Origin: CAVRUD01 sp963724285
Lineage (GTDB): Bacteria > Chloroflexota > Chloroflexia > Thermomicrobiales > UBA6265
NCBI GenBank assembly: GCA_963724285.1
Contig: CAVRUD010000013.1
Location: 248,001-312,000 of the forward strand
Length of the DNA: 64,000 bases
Direction of reading: 5' to 3'
Positions 1 through 8,829 of the stretch are shown here, one piece after another. Position 1 is the first letter of the stretch, and every line of letters begins with the position of its first letter. Both the position numbers and the translations under genes were made by a program. The notes beneath the pieces were generated by a model that ran no database searches, was not told the origin of the DNA, and saw only the letters and a list, made by a program, of their open reading frames with translations.

Positions 1-174
1 CCAGAGTCCGCGCTCTGGTTCTGCACGATTCTCTCCGTGATCGCGGGGGTCGGTTTCTGGAGGTTTGCACCGGAGACGTTTCCCCGTTCTGCCGCACGGG
101 GCGAGCCAACGCCGGATTATGATCCCCGAACCGTACCGGCAGTCCGCAGCACGCCCGGCTCACCAGCGCCGTAG
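1..174 (+). CDS. C-terminal end of a membrane protein (partial)
   Basis: Frame 1 is open from the first base to a TAG at 172-174, giving 57 residues. It starts with a hydrophobic stretch (ALWFCTILSVIAGVGFW) that would form a final transmembrane helix and ends in a Pro/Arg-rich tail of about 35 residues. This fits the tail of a polytopic transporter or other integral membrane protein whose body lies upstream of the window. No family can be named from this fragment, and a chance open frame in GC-rich DNA remains possible. Confidence 0.35.
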   Translation, partial: PESALWFCTILSVIAGVGFWRFAPETFPRSAARGEPTPDYDPRTVPAVRSTPGSPAP

Positions 175-251
175 GCCATTCTTTGTGCATCTGCCACAGT
201 ACTTCTGGATCGAACTGTGGGGCGGATCCTTGCACGGTGTAAATCGACATT

Positions 252-286
252 CTATAGTGTCGCGGCTTACCGCGACCCCACTATAG
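252..286. other. Hairpin-forming inverted repeat upstream of the ABC operon
   Basis: Arms CTATAGTG..CGCGG and CCGCG..CACTATAG pair around a short loop with a three-base bulge on one side. It lies about 170 bases before the ABC binding-protein start and 80 bases after the preceding partial gene. It could be the terminator of the upstream gene (although no T-run follows) or an operator or attenuator for the importer operon. Confidence 0.45.
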
Positions 287-451
287 ACTCCGACGACGTT
301 GAAGGGGCAGTTGCAGTTTCCCCCAACGGTTGCGGCTGACTTGTCGTTGCCTCGTTACCGACGAGTTCCACGGTAATTGTCCCACGGATCCCTGTTCCAC
401 CGCGCCAGAATTCGTTGACCTACTCGGGCGATTAGGCACCAGGAGGGCTGC

Positions 452-2170
452 ATGACCGATCTCCGCCGGACTGGCTTCTTTGCGTCGGCGTTGTCCGGAA
501 GGCTCGACCGCCGGACTGTTCTCGCCCAGGGCCTGAAACTCGGGCTGGCGACGCCGGTCATCACGGCGCTGATGGCAAGGGCGCCGGAAGCATCGGCCGG
601 ACCGGCGGCGAGCGGTCGCGGTCTGCCGCTGCGGCAGGAAGGCGGGAGCGGCACACTCACGGTCATCAACGGGATCGATGTCGCCGAGCTCGACCCGCAT
701 TATTCCTACAGCAGTCGGGCGTCGCTGATCTTCCTGGCGACGTACGAGATGCTGATCCAATACAAAGGCAGCTTCACCGACCAGTACGATCCGATGCTTG
801 CCCAGTCCTGGGAGAGCAACGAAGACGGCTCCTCGTACACCTTCCACCTGGCCCCAAACGCGGTATTCCACGATGGCTCGTCCTGCGACGCACAGGCCGT
901 CAAAGACTCCTACACCCGGTACATCGAGATGGGCGCTGCCGTGGCGGACGTCCTCAAGCGATTCATGTCCGATCCCGAGCAGATGGTCGTCGTCGACGCG
1001 GCCACAATCCGGTTCGACCTCGGCCGACCTCAGCCCCTCTTTCTGGCGGCAATGGCCTCCGAATACGGCCCGTTCGTGGTCAATCCCCGGGTCATCGACG
1101 CAAATAGGACGGACGACGATCCGTACGCGCACGAATGGTTGAAGTTCAATATGGACGGCGCAGGGACCGGTCCATACACCCTGAGTGAGAACTTGCCCGG
1201 AGAACGCCAGGTTCTCACTCGCTTTCCCGAATACCACGGCGGCTTCACCGGCTCAGAGTTCGAGGAGATCGTGATCCGGATCGTTCCCGAGAACGCGACC
1301 AGGCGTCTACTCCTGGAGCAGGGGGAGGGCGATGCCCTGACGTACGACCTGACGCCGGATGACGTGGCCGCGATGCAGCAAAACCCGGATCTCCAGGTCC
1401 TCACGTACGACACGACCCGGGTCGCCTGGATCATCATGAACGTGCCGCGCCTGAAGACCAAAGAGGTTCGGCAGGGATTTTCTTACGCCTACCCCTATCA
1501 AGAAGTCATCGATGCCGTCTACAAGGGACTCATGAAGCGATCGGGCCCACTACCCGACACCGTGCGGGGCTTCGATCCGAATGTCTTCCTGTACCAAACG
1601 GACCTTGCGAAGGCGAAGGAGCTGATTCTCTCCGCCGGATTCGTCGAGGGCGATACCTTCGAATACATCTTCACGGCCGGCGACGAACCCGAGCGGACCG
1701 CCGCGCAACTGTTCCAGGCGAATCTCCAGCAGATCGGCTTTGAGCTCGAGATTACGGAGGTCGAGGGCGGAGCCCAGGAAGAGCTTGTCTACGGCGATAT
1801 GGCCGCCGAGGAGCAGCCGCACTTCATCGGATCCTGGGCGTGGTGGCCGGACTATAACGATCCCTATAACCAGTTCTACCCGAACTTCACCGAGGTGGCG
1901 ACAGACGGCGGCGGAAGTAACGCCGGCGACTGGATCCACCCCCGGTTCGAAGAGATCATGGTTGAAGCCGCGACCTACACCGACGAAGCCCGCCTGCAAG
2001 AACTCATGGTCGAGGCTCAGAACATCCTGACCGAGCAAGACCCCCCGTGCATCTATCAGGGTCAGTCCCTGATGTACACCATCCTGCGCGCCGACATTCA
2101 GGGTTACTTCAACAACCCGCTCTACCTTGGATCGTACCCCTTCTACAAGATGTCCCGGGCCGCGTCGTAG
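452..2170 (+). CDS. ABC transporter substrate-binding protein, family 5 (peptide/nickel/opine type)
   Basis: The 572-residue product is the extracytoplasmic receptor of a family-5 (SBP_bac_5) importer for oligopeptides or similar solutes. The N-terminus has a twin-arginine-like signal (DRRTVLAQGLKLGLATPV, residues about 19-38) followed by an Ala-rich segment, suggesting Tat export. The mature part has the family layout, with an early LDPHYSY-type lobe start, a YEMLIQY segment and a long C-terminal lobe. ATG at 452 is preceded by AGGAGG, an excellent ribosome-binding site. It heads an operon with two permeases directly downstream; the ATPase genes are not in the window. Substrate cannot be deduced. 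Confidence 0.9.
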   Translation: MTDLRRTGFFASALSGRLDRRTVLAQGLKLGLATPVITALMARAPEASAGPAASGRGLPLRQEGGSGTLTVINGIDVAELDPHYSYSSRASLIFLATYEMLIQYKGSFTDQYDPMLAQSWESNEDGSSYTFHLAPNAVFHDGSSCDAQAVKDSYTRYIEMGAAVADVLKRFMSDPEQMVVVDAATIRFDLGRPQPLFLAAMASEYGPFVVNPRVIDANRTDDDPYAHEWLKFNMDGAGTGPYTLSENLPGERQVLTRFPEYHGGFTGSEFEEIVIRIVPENATRRLLLEQGEGDALTYDLTPDDVAAMQQNPDLQVLTYDTTRVAWIIMNVPRLKTKEVRQGFSYAYPYQEVIDAVYKGLMKRSGPLPDTVRGFDPNVFLYQTDLAKAKELILSAGFVEGDTFEYIFTAGDEPERTAAQLFQANLQQIGFELEITEVEGGAQEELVYGDMAAEEQPHFIGSWAWWPDYNDPYNQFYPNFTEVATDGGGSNAGDWIHPRFEEIMVEAATYTDEARLQELMVEAQNILTEQDPPCIYQGQSLMYTILRADIQGYFNNPLYLGSYPFYKMSRAAS

Positions 2171-2227
2171 TCTGGCTGTTCCTCAGCGTTCCGGCTCGCG
2201 TGACCGCCTCGCCAGAAGGGGGCGTAC

Positions 2228-3238
2228 ATGGTCGTTCGGCTCATCGTCAGGCGGTTATTCTTCCTCGTCTTCGTCCTTTTCGGCTTGTCGCTGATCACGT
2301 TCAGCCTCTCCCGCCTGGTGGCGGGCGACCCAGCCCGGATGATCGCCGGACCGCGCTCCAGCAAAGCCCAGTTGGAGGCGGTCCGTGAGCGCTACGGCCT
2401 CAACGACCCGGTCCCGGTCCAGTACATCAATTACGTCTCCGACGCGGTCCGGTTCGACTTTGGCGATTCCACGGCCACGCGCCGCCCGGTGTCCGAAGAC
2501 CTGAAGCGCTACCTGCCGGCGACGGTCGAACTCGGACTGGCGGCCTTCATCCTTGCGACGGTCATCGGGGTGCCCCTCGGGGTCCTGTCCGCCGTCCACC
2601 GCGACTCCTGGATCGACAACATCAGCCGCTTCATCTCGATATCAGGGCTGGCGCTACCGGTCTTCTGGCTGGCGATCATGGCCCAATACGTCTTCTTCGG
2701 AAAGCTACGGTGGCTGCCCGACGGCGAACGCCTTCCCCAGAGCGTCGATCCTCCCACCTCGATCACCGGCCTCTACACCGTCGACGCTCTCCTGACCGGC
2801 AACTGGGACGTCCTCGGGGTCGCCATCGAGCACCTGATCTTGCCGGCGGTCGTTCTCGCGTACGGCTCGCTGGCCGTGATCACCCGGATGGTGCGCGGCG
2901 GAATGCTGGAAGTGCTCAATCAGGACTACGTCCGAACCGCCCGGGCGAAGGGGCTGCAACAGCGCTCCGTGATCTTCCGGCACGCGCTCAAGAACGCCAT
3001 GCTGCCCACGGTGACGTCGATCGGGTTGCAAGTCGGCCTATTGCTCTCCGGGGCATTCCTGGTCGAGATCGTCTTCTCCTGGCCGGGGATCGGCCGCTAC
3101 GCCGTCTCCGCGATCGAGAAGATCGACTACAACGGGATCATGGCCACGACGCTGGTGATCGCCGCCATCTTCGTCGTGATGAACCTCGTGGTTGACATCC
3201 TCTACCTCTTCCTCGATCCCCGGATCAGCTACGCATGA
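2228..3238 (+). CDS. ABC transporter permease, DppB/OppB type
   Basis: 336 residues with the DppB-like plan: an N-terminal membrane helix (residues about 7-27), a periplasmic segment containing the RYGLNDPVPVQY-type motif, then a block of about five helices. The inner-membrane coupling region is visible as the DYVRTARAKGL motif (residues about 235-245), which contacts the ATPase. The gene starts 57 bases after the binding-protein stop and overlaps the next permease by four bases (ATGA), so it is translationally coupled. It forms half of the membrane pore of the importer. Confidence 0.92.
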   Translation: MVVRLIVRRLFFLVFVLFGLSLITFSLSRLVAGDPARMIAGPRSSKAQLEAVRERYGLNDPVPVQYINYVSDAVRFDFGDSTATRRPVSEDLKRYLPATVELGLAAFILATVIGVPLGVLSAVHRDSWIDNISRFISISGLALPVFWLAIMAQYVFFGKLRWLPDGERLPQSVDPPTSITGLYTVDALLTGNWDVLGVAIEHLILPAVVLAYGSLAVITRMVRGGMLEVLNQDYVRTARAKGLQQRSVIFRHALKNAMLPTVTSIGLQVGLLLSGAFLVEIVFSWPGIGRYAVSAIEKIDYNGIMATTLVIAAIFVVMNLVVDILYLFLDPRISYA

Positions 3239-4212
3239 GCGCTGAGCAAATCAGCAACCGGGCGCTGTCGCTCCCGGTTCCGGCGGCCGAAACCGACCCG
3301 GACGAGGGGTATCGGACGCTCGGTACTGCCTCCCGATCGCCTGAGCGCAGCCATCTCAGGCGCAATCTGCACCGCTTCCTGGTGGGGAACCGGCTCAACC
3401 TGATCGGCACCTGCCTCGTCGCGCTCTTCTTCATCATGTCGGTAATAGGATTCTTGGACGAGCGCGGAATCCAACTAACGCCATACGACCCCTACGCCCA
3501 GGACATCACCGGATCGAAGCTGCTTGCGCCATCCTGGAGCCATCTCTTCGGCACCGACGAACTTGGCCGCGATGTCTTCAGCCGAATCATCGTCGGCACC
3601 TGGACGTCTCTTCAGGTCGCCCTTGTCGTGCTGATCTTCGCGGTGACGGTCGGAACGATCGTCGGGGCGATCTCGGGCTATCTCGGAGGCATGGCCGATG
3701 AGGTCCTGATGCGGATCACCGACATGTTCCTGGCGTTCCCGGCCCTGGTCCTGGCGATCGCGATCGCCGCAACCCTGGGCCGCAGTCTGACCAACACCAT
3801 GATTGCGCTTTCGACCGTCTTCTGGCCCTGGTACGCCCGTCTCGTCCGGGCCCAGTTCTTGACCATCCGTGAGCGAGATTTCGTTACGGCCGGCCGCAGC
3901 CTTGGAATCTCGCCGCTACGCCTGATCTCCCGCCACATCCTCCCCAATGCGATTCCCGTCGTCATCATCCAGGTCACACTCGACGTCGGCTACGCCATTT
4001 TGGCGACCAGCTCGCTGAGCTTCATCGGTCTTGGCGCAGCGCCGCCTTCGGCGGAGTGGGGCACGATGCTGGCGGACGCGCGCAATTACTTCCGCGACGC
4101 CTGGTGGTACACCACATTCCCCGGCCTCGCCCTGACACTCACCGTCTTCGCCTTCAACGTCCTGGGCGACGGCCTCCAGGACGCGCTCGATCCGCGCTCC
4201 AGCCGCCGCTAG
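3235..4212 (+). CDS. ABC transporter permease, DppC/OppC type
   Basis: 325 residues; the second pore subunit. A cytoplasmic N-terminal extension of about 60 residues precedes the first helix (about 63-80). The OppC-typical GTDELGRDVFSR motif (around residue 102) and the ATPase-coupling segment RERDFVTAGRSLG (around residue 212) are both present. The ATG lies inside the stop region of the DppB-like gene (ATGA overlap). After its stop the region is non-coding and repeat-rich, so the operon ends here without the usual DppD/DppF ATPases. Confidence 0.92.
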   Translation: MSAEQISNRALSLPVPAAETDPDEGYRTLGTASRSPERSHLRRNLHRFLVGNRLNLIGTCLVALFFIMSVIGFLDERGIQLTPYDPYAQDITGSKLLAPSWSHLFGTDELGRDVFSRIIVGTWTSLQVALVVLIFAVTVGTIVGAISGYLGGMADEVLMRITDMFLAFPALVLAIAIAATLGRSLTNTMIALSTVFWPWYARLVRAQFLTIRERDFVTAGRSLGISPLRLISRHILPNAIPVVIIQVTLDVGYAILATSSLSFIGLGAAPPSAEWGTMLADARNYFRDAWWYTTFPGLALTLTVFAFNVLGDGLQDALDPRSSRR

Positions 4213-4260
4213 CCAGCGAGAGCGTTGCACGAAAAGGTTGGCGCCGTCCCGGCGTCGCCC

Positions 4261-4474
4261 GGGGCTCAAGACCCTGACTTGTACCCACATCTCCAAGACC
4301 GCTTCGCTTCCGCCGGCAGACCGGGGAACATCCGGCGGCATCCGCCAGCATCGCCCCCGCGTTTGACGTCCAGGAAAAGCCGGCCGTACGGGCGTTTTCC
4401 CGTGGTTACGGGCATCTTTCGACGGTCCGATTTCAGGGTCCGAGATGTGGGTACAAGTCAGGGCTCAAGACCCC
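4261..4474. repeat. Long imperfect inverted repeat (33-base arms)
   Basis: Arms at 4261-4293 and 4442-4474 are inverted copies. Both contain GACTTGTACCCACATCTC or its complement and a GGGGCTCAAGACCC-type core, separated by about 150 bases. The arms sit just after the permease operon and just before the first copy of the dispersed element at 4480. This looks like a small non-autonomous element rather than a terminator; I see no coding sequence in it. Confidence 0.6.
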
Positions 4475-4479
4475 GGGCT

Positions 4480-4702
4480 ACCTCCACAAACCCGGCTGAA
4501 GCCGGCTGCGACCCGTCTCGATCGGCGGAGAATCCGACCTTCACCGCGTTGTTCCAGCCCCCTTCAGGGGGGTTATTGGGGTCAGCCCGGGGTCTTTAGC
4601 CCCGGGCGACGCCGGGACGGCGCCCCGAATCGGCCCCGGCGACCGGGACGCGGCGCCCCGAATAAGTCCGGGCGACCGGGACGCGGGGTGCCGTTGGGCG
4701 CC
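4480..4702. repeat. Dispersed repeat element A, copy 1, with short tandem units
   Basis: The stretch from about 4485 to 4615 reappears inverted at 43964-44110. Shared landmarks are AAGCCGGCTGC, ACCCGTCTCGA, CCCCCTTCAGGGGGGTTAT and CAGCCCGGGGTCTTTAGCCC. Downstream (about 4608-4700) a unit of about 33 bases beginning GGCGACCGGGACGCGG occurs nearly three times. Open frames crossing it have no recognisable protein content. It is one of several elements in this window sharing a CGCCCGGGGCT palindrome. Confidence 0.65.
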
Positions 4703-4781
4703 GCCGTGTACACCGGGCAGCGCGGCGTCTGCGCGAAGGGTTCCGCACCGTGCTAGCCAGGACGTGCTCACTCCGAAGACG

Positions 4782-4815
4782 CCGTCCGGCGGCCTTTCGG
4801 CCGCCGGACGGTTTG
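4782..4815. terminator. Perfect 13-bp palindrome between convergent operons
   Basis: CCGTCCGGCGGCC at 4782-4794 and its exact complement at 4799-4811 are separated by four bases and followed by TTT on the plus strand. It sits between the plus-strand ABC operon and the minus-strand regulator unit ending at 4864, so it could terminate transcription from either side. Confidence 0.6.
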
Positions 4816-4863
4816 GTGGGGGTGGGGGGAAGTGAGCAAAATGGGGAGGGCAGGCTTCAGGTG

Positions 4864-5249
4864 TTACCTCCGCGAGACGTCGGCCGAGACCAGCAGCGCA
4901 TTGCGCCAGCCGCGTCCTCGGCCGACATCGACGATCACGCCGGAGCCACCTGAGAGATTGAGCGATGCCAGGGAGACTCCACCGACGGCCGGAACCCGGG
5001 CATCCCGCAACAAGGCGACGATGCTGTGCGAAATCGCGCCGGTGATCACGACCGCGGCCGGCCTGGTCTGCACGAGCAAGACGGCCTCAAAGTCCCGATG
5101 GCATCACATACGACGACCCGACCCTGTGCTTCGGCGAAGCCAGATCGATCAAGCCGGCGGCGATAGACCACTTGGCCCTCACCAATGCCTCGGGAGATGC
5201 CAACACCGTGTACCGTTCGCGGCGTTTCAAACTGGCTGCTAATGGTCAC
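4864..5249 (-). pseudogene. PEP-utilising-enzyme mobile (swivelling) domain protein, frameshifted
   Basis: The minus strand first encodes a start followed by GEGQVVYRRRLDRSGF and GRVVVCDAIG, then must change frame near 5085-5095 to continue as EAVLLVQTRPAAVVITG, then SHSIVALLRDARVPAVGG. Joined, these give about 128 residues that match the phosphohistidine swivelling domain of PEP-utilising enzymes: a G-x-x-x-G start, a strand ending in a cis-acidic loop, then the His-containing helix (ISHS) and the R-xx-x-PAV motif. The ATG overlaps the stop of the response regulator upstream (ATGA), so the two are one transcription unit. The frame change may be a sequencing error or true decay. Confidence 0.6.
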
Positions 5250-5977
5250 GCCGGCACCGCCATGCTGGTCGCCGGTTCGACCGAGAGGACATACGCATCG
5301 TTGGCCGGGGTGCGACGCAGACGAACAGTCGGAGCAGATTCCAGCTTCACCATCACCCTGATGAGGTGGACGTCGACCATCCTTGGATCGACTTCGGCGG
5401 TCACTCCGCGCAACACGCTGCGCAACTCGTCTTTGCGCACCTCCTGGCCGGCGTTCACGGCCAGGCAGGTCAGGAGCGAAAGTTCGTCCGCGCTTACAAG
5501 CAACTCATCGCCGGCGACATACGCCTTGCCAGCCCTTGGCATCAGCAAAAGGTCGCCGGCCCGGACGACTTCGATCGACGGAACTGTGGCGCCGCACCGC
5601 GCTTCGATCACGGAAAGCAGGTCGCCAACCTGGTAAGGCCGGGGTACGACATCATCGACCTCGCCGCCAAACCGCCTCGAGCTCGGGGCGACGACGATGA
5701 TCGGCGCGCCGAATGCCAACCGCAAAGCACGATACGTGACGTAGGAATCTCGCGTCGAGAGGAGCAGATCGACCACGATGATATCGGGTCGCCATCCGTT
5801 CGATGCCAGCAGCACCGCGGACGCGCCATCCGCCACGGCCTTGACCTCCGCTCCGGCCTGGGACAGCCCGGCGACAATCTCCGCGCGGACAGCTGGCTCG
5901 TCTGCAATGAGTAGGGCGTTCGTCCCAGGCTGCAACATGGAGAAACGGTACCCCACAGGCTTGCTGATGCTAGTCAC
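5246..5977 (-). CDS. Atypical OmpR-type response regulator
   Basis: 243 residues. The N-terminal half (residues about 18-125) follows a receiver fold: LLIADEP at the acidic pocket and a phosphoacceptor-like Asp in IIVVDLLLS. The usual Lys of the K-P-F loop is replaced (PRPY), so phosphorylation control may be altered. The C-terminal half (about 140-240) reads as a winged-helix Trans_reg_C domain, with SADELSLLTCLAV as the first helix region and MVDVHLIRVM as the recognition helix. No kinase is adjacent in the same unit; it is coupled to the broken PEP-mobile-domain gene downstream and follows the histidine kinase gene by 60 bases on the same strand. Confidence 0.7.
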   Translation of the reverse strand: MTSISKPVGYRFSMLQPGTNALLIADEPAVRAEIVAGLSQAGAEVKAVADGASAVLLASNGWRPDIIVVDLLLSTRDSYVTYRALRLAFGAPIIVVAPSSRRFGGEVDDVVPRPYQVGDLLSVIEARCGATVPSIEVVRAGDLLLMPRAGKAYVAGDELLVSADELSLLTCLAVNAGQEVRKDELRSVLRGVTAEVDPRMVDVHLIRVMVKLESAPTVRLRRTPANDAYVLSVEPATSMAVPA

Positions 5978-6036
5978 ACCAATGCATTTCTGACTTCATC
6001 TTATCTGTAATATGGGGTAAAGGTGTTGCGCCGAAG

Positions 6037-7900
6037 TTAATTCGGAACTCGCACAAATCGCCGCTGGGCTGGGGGAGAAGATTCCGTCACACTCGGGGCA
6101 AGTGGCAACGTGAACGTGAACACCGTTCCCTCGCCCTTCTTGCTTTCAACCCCGATTGTGCCGCCGTGGGCCTGCACGATGTGCTTGGCGATAGCCAGTC
6201 CGAGCCCGGTTCCGTCCGATCTACGGGCCTTGTCGGTCTTGTAGAAGCGCTCGAAGATCCGCGGAAGTTCTTCTTCGGTGATCCCGACACCTGTGTCCCG
6301 GACAGAGACCGACAGGGAGTCGCCGTCGATCCAGCCGGAGATCGTGATCGTGCCGCCGGCGGGGGTGAACTTGACCGCATTGTGGATCAGGTTGAGCAGG
6401 ACCTGTTCGACCCGTGCACGATCCGCCCGAACAATGGGGAGCCCGGGGGGGACATCGATCACCAGGTTCAGCCGCGCCCGCTCGGTCTGGGGCTTGAGCC
6501 GCTCCGCCGCTCGGCCGATAAGATCGTCCGGGTTCATCGGCTCGAGCCGGAGCGTGATCCGGCCGGACTCCAGCCGGGCGAGATCGAGCAGTTCATCCAC
6601 AAGAGCCGCCAGGCGATCGACCTCGCCAACGATCCTCGCCAGAAAATCGATCGCCATCGGCCGCTCATCGATCGCGCCGGCTTCGAGGGTTTCGACGAGC
6701 GCCCTAATCGAGGTCAGGGGCGTGCGCAACTCGTGCGAGACGTTCGCAACAAACTCCTTGCGGACCGCCTCGAGTCGACGCAGTTCCGTCACGTCGCGCA
6801 GGACCACCAGTCCCAGCGTTTCCTGCGTGCCGATGACCGCCTTACCCCATGCTTCGAGAATCCGCCGATCGAGACCGACCTCGATCCCGGCGCTCCGGCG
6901 GGTATCCCCCGCGAGTGCCCGCCGGAGGAGATCGGCGAGCTCATGATCCCGGCTCACCACAACAAACGGCTGACCGGTGGCCACGGCGGGATCAATCTTC
7001 AGCATGCGGCCAGCCGCCGCATTGAGACGAACAACTTCTCCCGAAGCATCCGTAATGACGACACCGTCTTGCAGCGATGCCAGCACAGCCTCCAGCCGGA
7101 TACGGGCCAACTCAATCTCGTCGACGAGCCGGCGCAGGTCGCCGGTCATGGCGTTGAACGCGCGTCCCAGGTCACCGACTTCGCGAATCGGGTCTGGGTC
7201 GACCATGACGTCCAGCCGGCCGGACGGCGACGGCCCGGGCCTGCCGCCGGAGCCGGTCGAGCGCCGTCGAGATGCGGCCGGCGGCGAAGAGCGAAAAGGC
7301 CATCGCCAAAATGGCGGCCAACACGGTGGCGAACAGAAAACCTCGCTGGAGGTCCCAAACGGCCGCGTTGACGCGGTCGGTTGGGACAGCCACCCGTGCC
7401 ACGGCAAAAGGGGGATCACCAACGGGTACAGCGACATAGAGGAGTTGTTCGCCCTCGGTGGTGCTGTACCGCTCCGCCTGACCTGTTTCGCCCGAGAGTG
7501 CTTCGATGAACTCCGGCCGCGACGAGTGGTTCTCCATCGCGGCGGCGCTGATATCGGTTTCCCCAAGGACGACGCCATCGCTGCGTATCACCGTCACGCG
7601 GGCATCGATTTCACCGACCAGATTCTTGATGAGCTGGTCGATCGATTCCCGACTCTCGCCCCGCACGATCGCCGGCCCAGTGAGCTGGGCGACCAACGTC
7701 GCCTGATCGGTCAAGCTCTCCCCGAGCTGATCGCGATACTCGTCCCGTACCACGATCGCAATCCAGATTTCGAGTATCGCCATGACCACGACGATGATCA
7801 GCATATAGGGGAGCGCTAACCGCCAGCGCAGGGTCCAGAACAGCGACCGGGGGCCGCCACGCCCCGCCGGCTCCGGGCCGACTCCGTCCACCGTCGTCAT
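6037..7900 (-). CDS. Sensor histidine kinase, PhoR-like, with a one-base frameshift in HAMP
   Basis: Read with one frame correction near 7225, the product is about 620 residues: an N-terminal helix (about residues 22-45), an extracytoplasmic sensor of about 130 residues, a second helix ending in LAMAFSLFAAGRI, HAMP, a PAS domain (DGVVITDASGEVVRLN), HisKA with the phosphoacceptor His in VSHELRTPLTS, and HATPase_c with N-box LNLIHNAVKF, DTGVG and GTGLGLAI. The upstream frame ends ARAVAVRP while the downstream frame supplies SGRLDVMVDP, and the total length is one base over a multiple of three. ATG at 7900 starts seven bases after the regulator stop, so the pair is cotranscribed. It probably phosphorylates the adjacent regulator. 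Confidence 0.85.
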
Positions 7901-7907
7901 GTCCGGA

Positions 7908-8702
7908 CTAACGGGCTTCTGGGAGGAATCGGTAGCCAAATCCGCGGACCGTCTCGATGCGTTTTGGCTCGCTCGGGTCGTCTTCGATTTTTTGGCGAAG
8001 CCAGCGTATATGGACATCAACCGTGCGGGTGTCGATCGGAAAGTCGTACCCCCAGACTTCGCGGAGCAACGCGTCCCGCGAAAGAACGATGCCCGGGTGG
8101 CGCACCAGATAGTGGAGTAGGTCGAACTCCTTCGGCTTAAGGGTCAGGATCTCTCCGCCAAGCTTTACCTGCCGGCGGGCGGCATCGACCTCCAGGTTGC
8201 CAGAGACCAGCACCTGGCCAGCGCCGGCACGCGTCGCCGGAGCATCCTCCCGGCTGTTTGGCGCCGCCTGCGGTGCAACCTCGCTGCGTGTCGGAGGAAG
8301 CTCCGCTCGGCGAAGCAGCGAGCGCACCCTGGCGAGTAATTCCCGCATAGCGAAGGGCTTGGTCAGATAGTCATCGGCGCCAAGTTCGAGGCCGAGGATT
8401 CGATCGAATTCTTCCCCTCTGGCCGAGAGGACAAGGATGGGGACGTTTGATTGCTGGCGCAACGCTCGGCAAACCTGATAGCCATCGAGCCCAGGGAGCA
8501 TGATGTCGAGGACGACCAAATCGGGTGGCGTACGCCGCGCGGCGACCAGTGCTTCCCGGCCATCTTCGACCACCTCGACGTCGAAGCCGTCGCGGCGCAG
8601 GTTGTAGCCCACCATCTCCCGGATGGTCAGTTCGTCATCGACGACGAGGATGCGCCGGGTTTCCGAACCTACCTGTGTGGGGCGTTCGTCGATGGCATTC
8701 AC
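7908..8702 (-). CDS. PhoB/PhoP-type response regulator
   Basis: 264 residues. The receiver domain (about 16-130) has the acidic pair in VVDDE, the phosphoacceptor Asp in LVVLDIMLPG, the Ser/Thr switch in LVLSARG and the Lys in LTKPFAMREL. A 35-residue Ala/Pro-rich linker leads to a winged-helix Trans_reg_C domain ending RGFGYRFLPEAR. It is the first gene of a two-component operon with the PhoR-like kinase downstream. The regulated process is unknown; PhoR/PhoB architecture would be consistent with phosphate or cell-envelope control. Confidence 0.92.
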   Translation of the reverse strand: MNAIDERPTQVGSETRRILVVDDELTIREMVGYNLRRDGFDVEVVEDGREALVAARRTPPDLVVLDIMLPGLDGYQVCRALRQQSNVPILVLSARGEEFDRILGLELGADDYLTKPFAMRELLARVRSLLRRAELPPTRSEVAPQAAPNSREDAPATRAGAGQVLVSGNLEVDAARRQVKLGGEILTLKPKEFDLLHYLVRHPGIVLSRDALLREVWGYDFPIDTRTVDVHIRWLRQKIEDDPSEPKRIETVRGFGYRFLPEAR

Positions 8703-8829
8703 GTTGAGTGTCGTCCCCCAAAGACCGCGACCATCGATTCTGTCTACGGACCTACGTTTCGGAGTATAGCGACCACAGGTCCGCAGGCGGGTGAACCCGC
8801 GTTAACAATTCAACCATCGATGGGGAAGA

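Noticed and set aside
281..1237. 318-residue minus-strand frame
   Set aside because: Antisense to the family-5 binding protein, which has a good ribosome-binding site and signal peptide.
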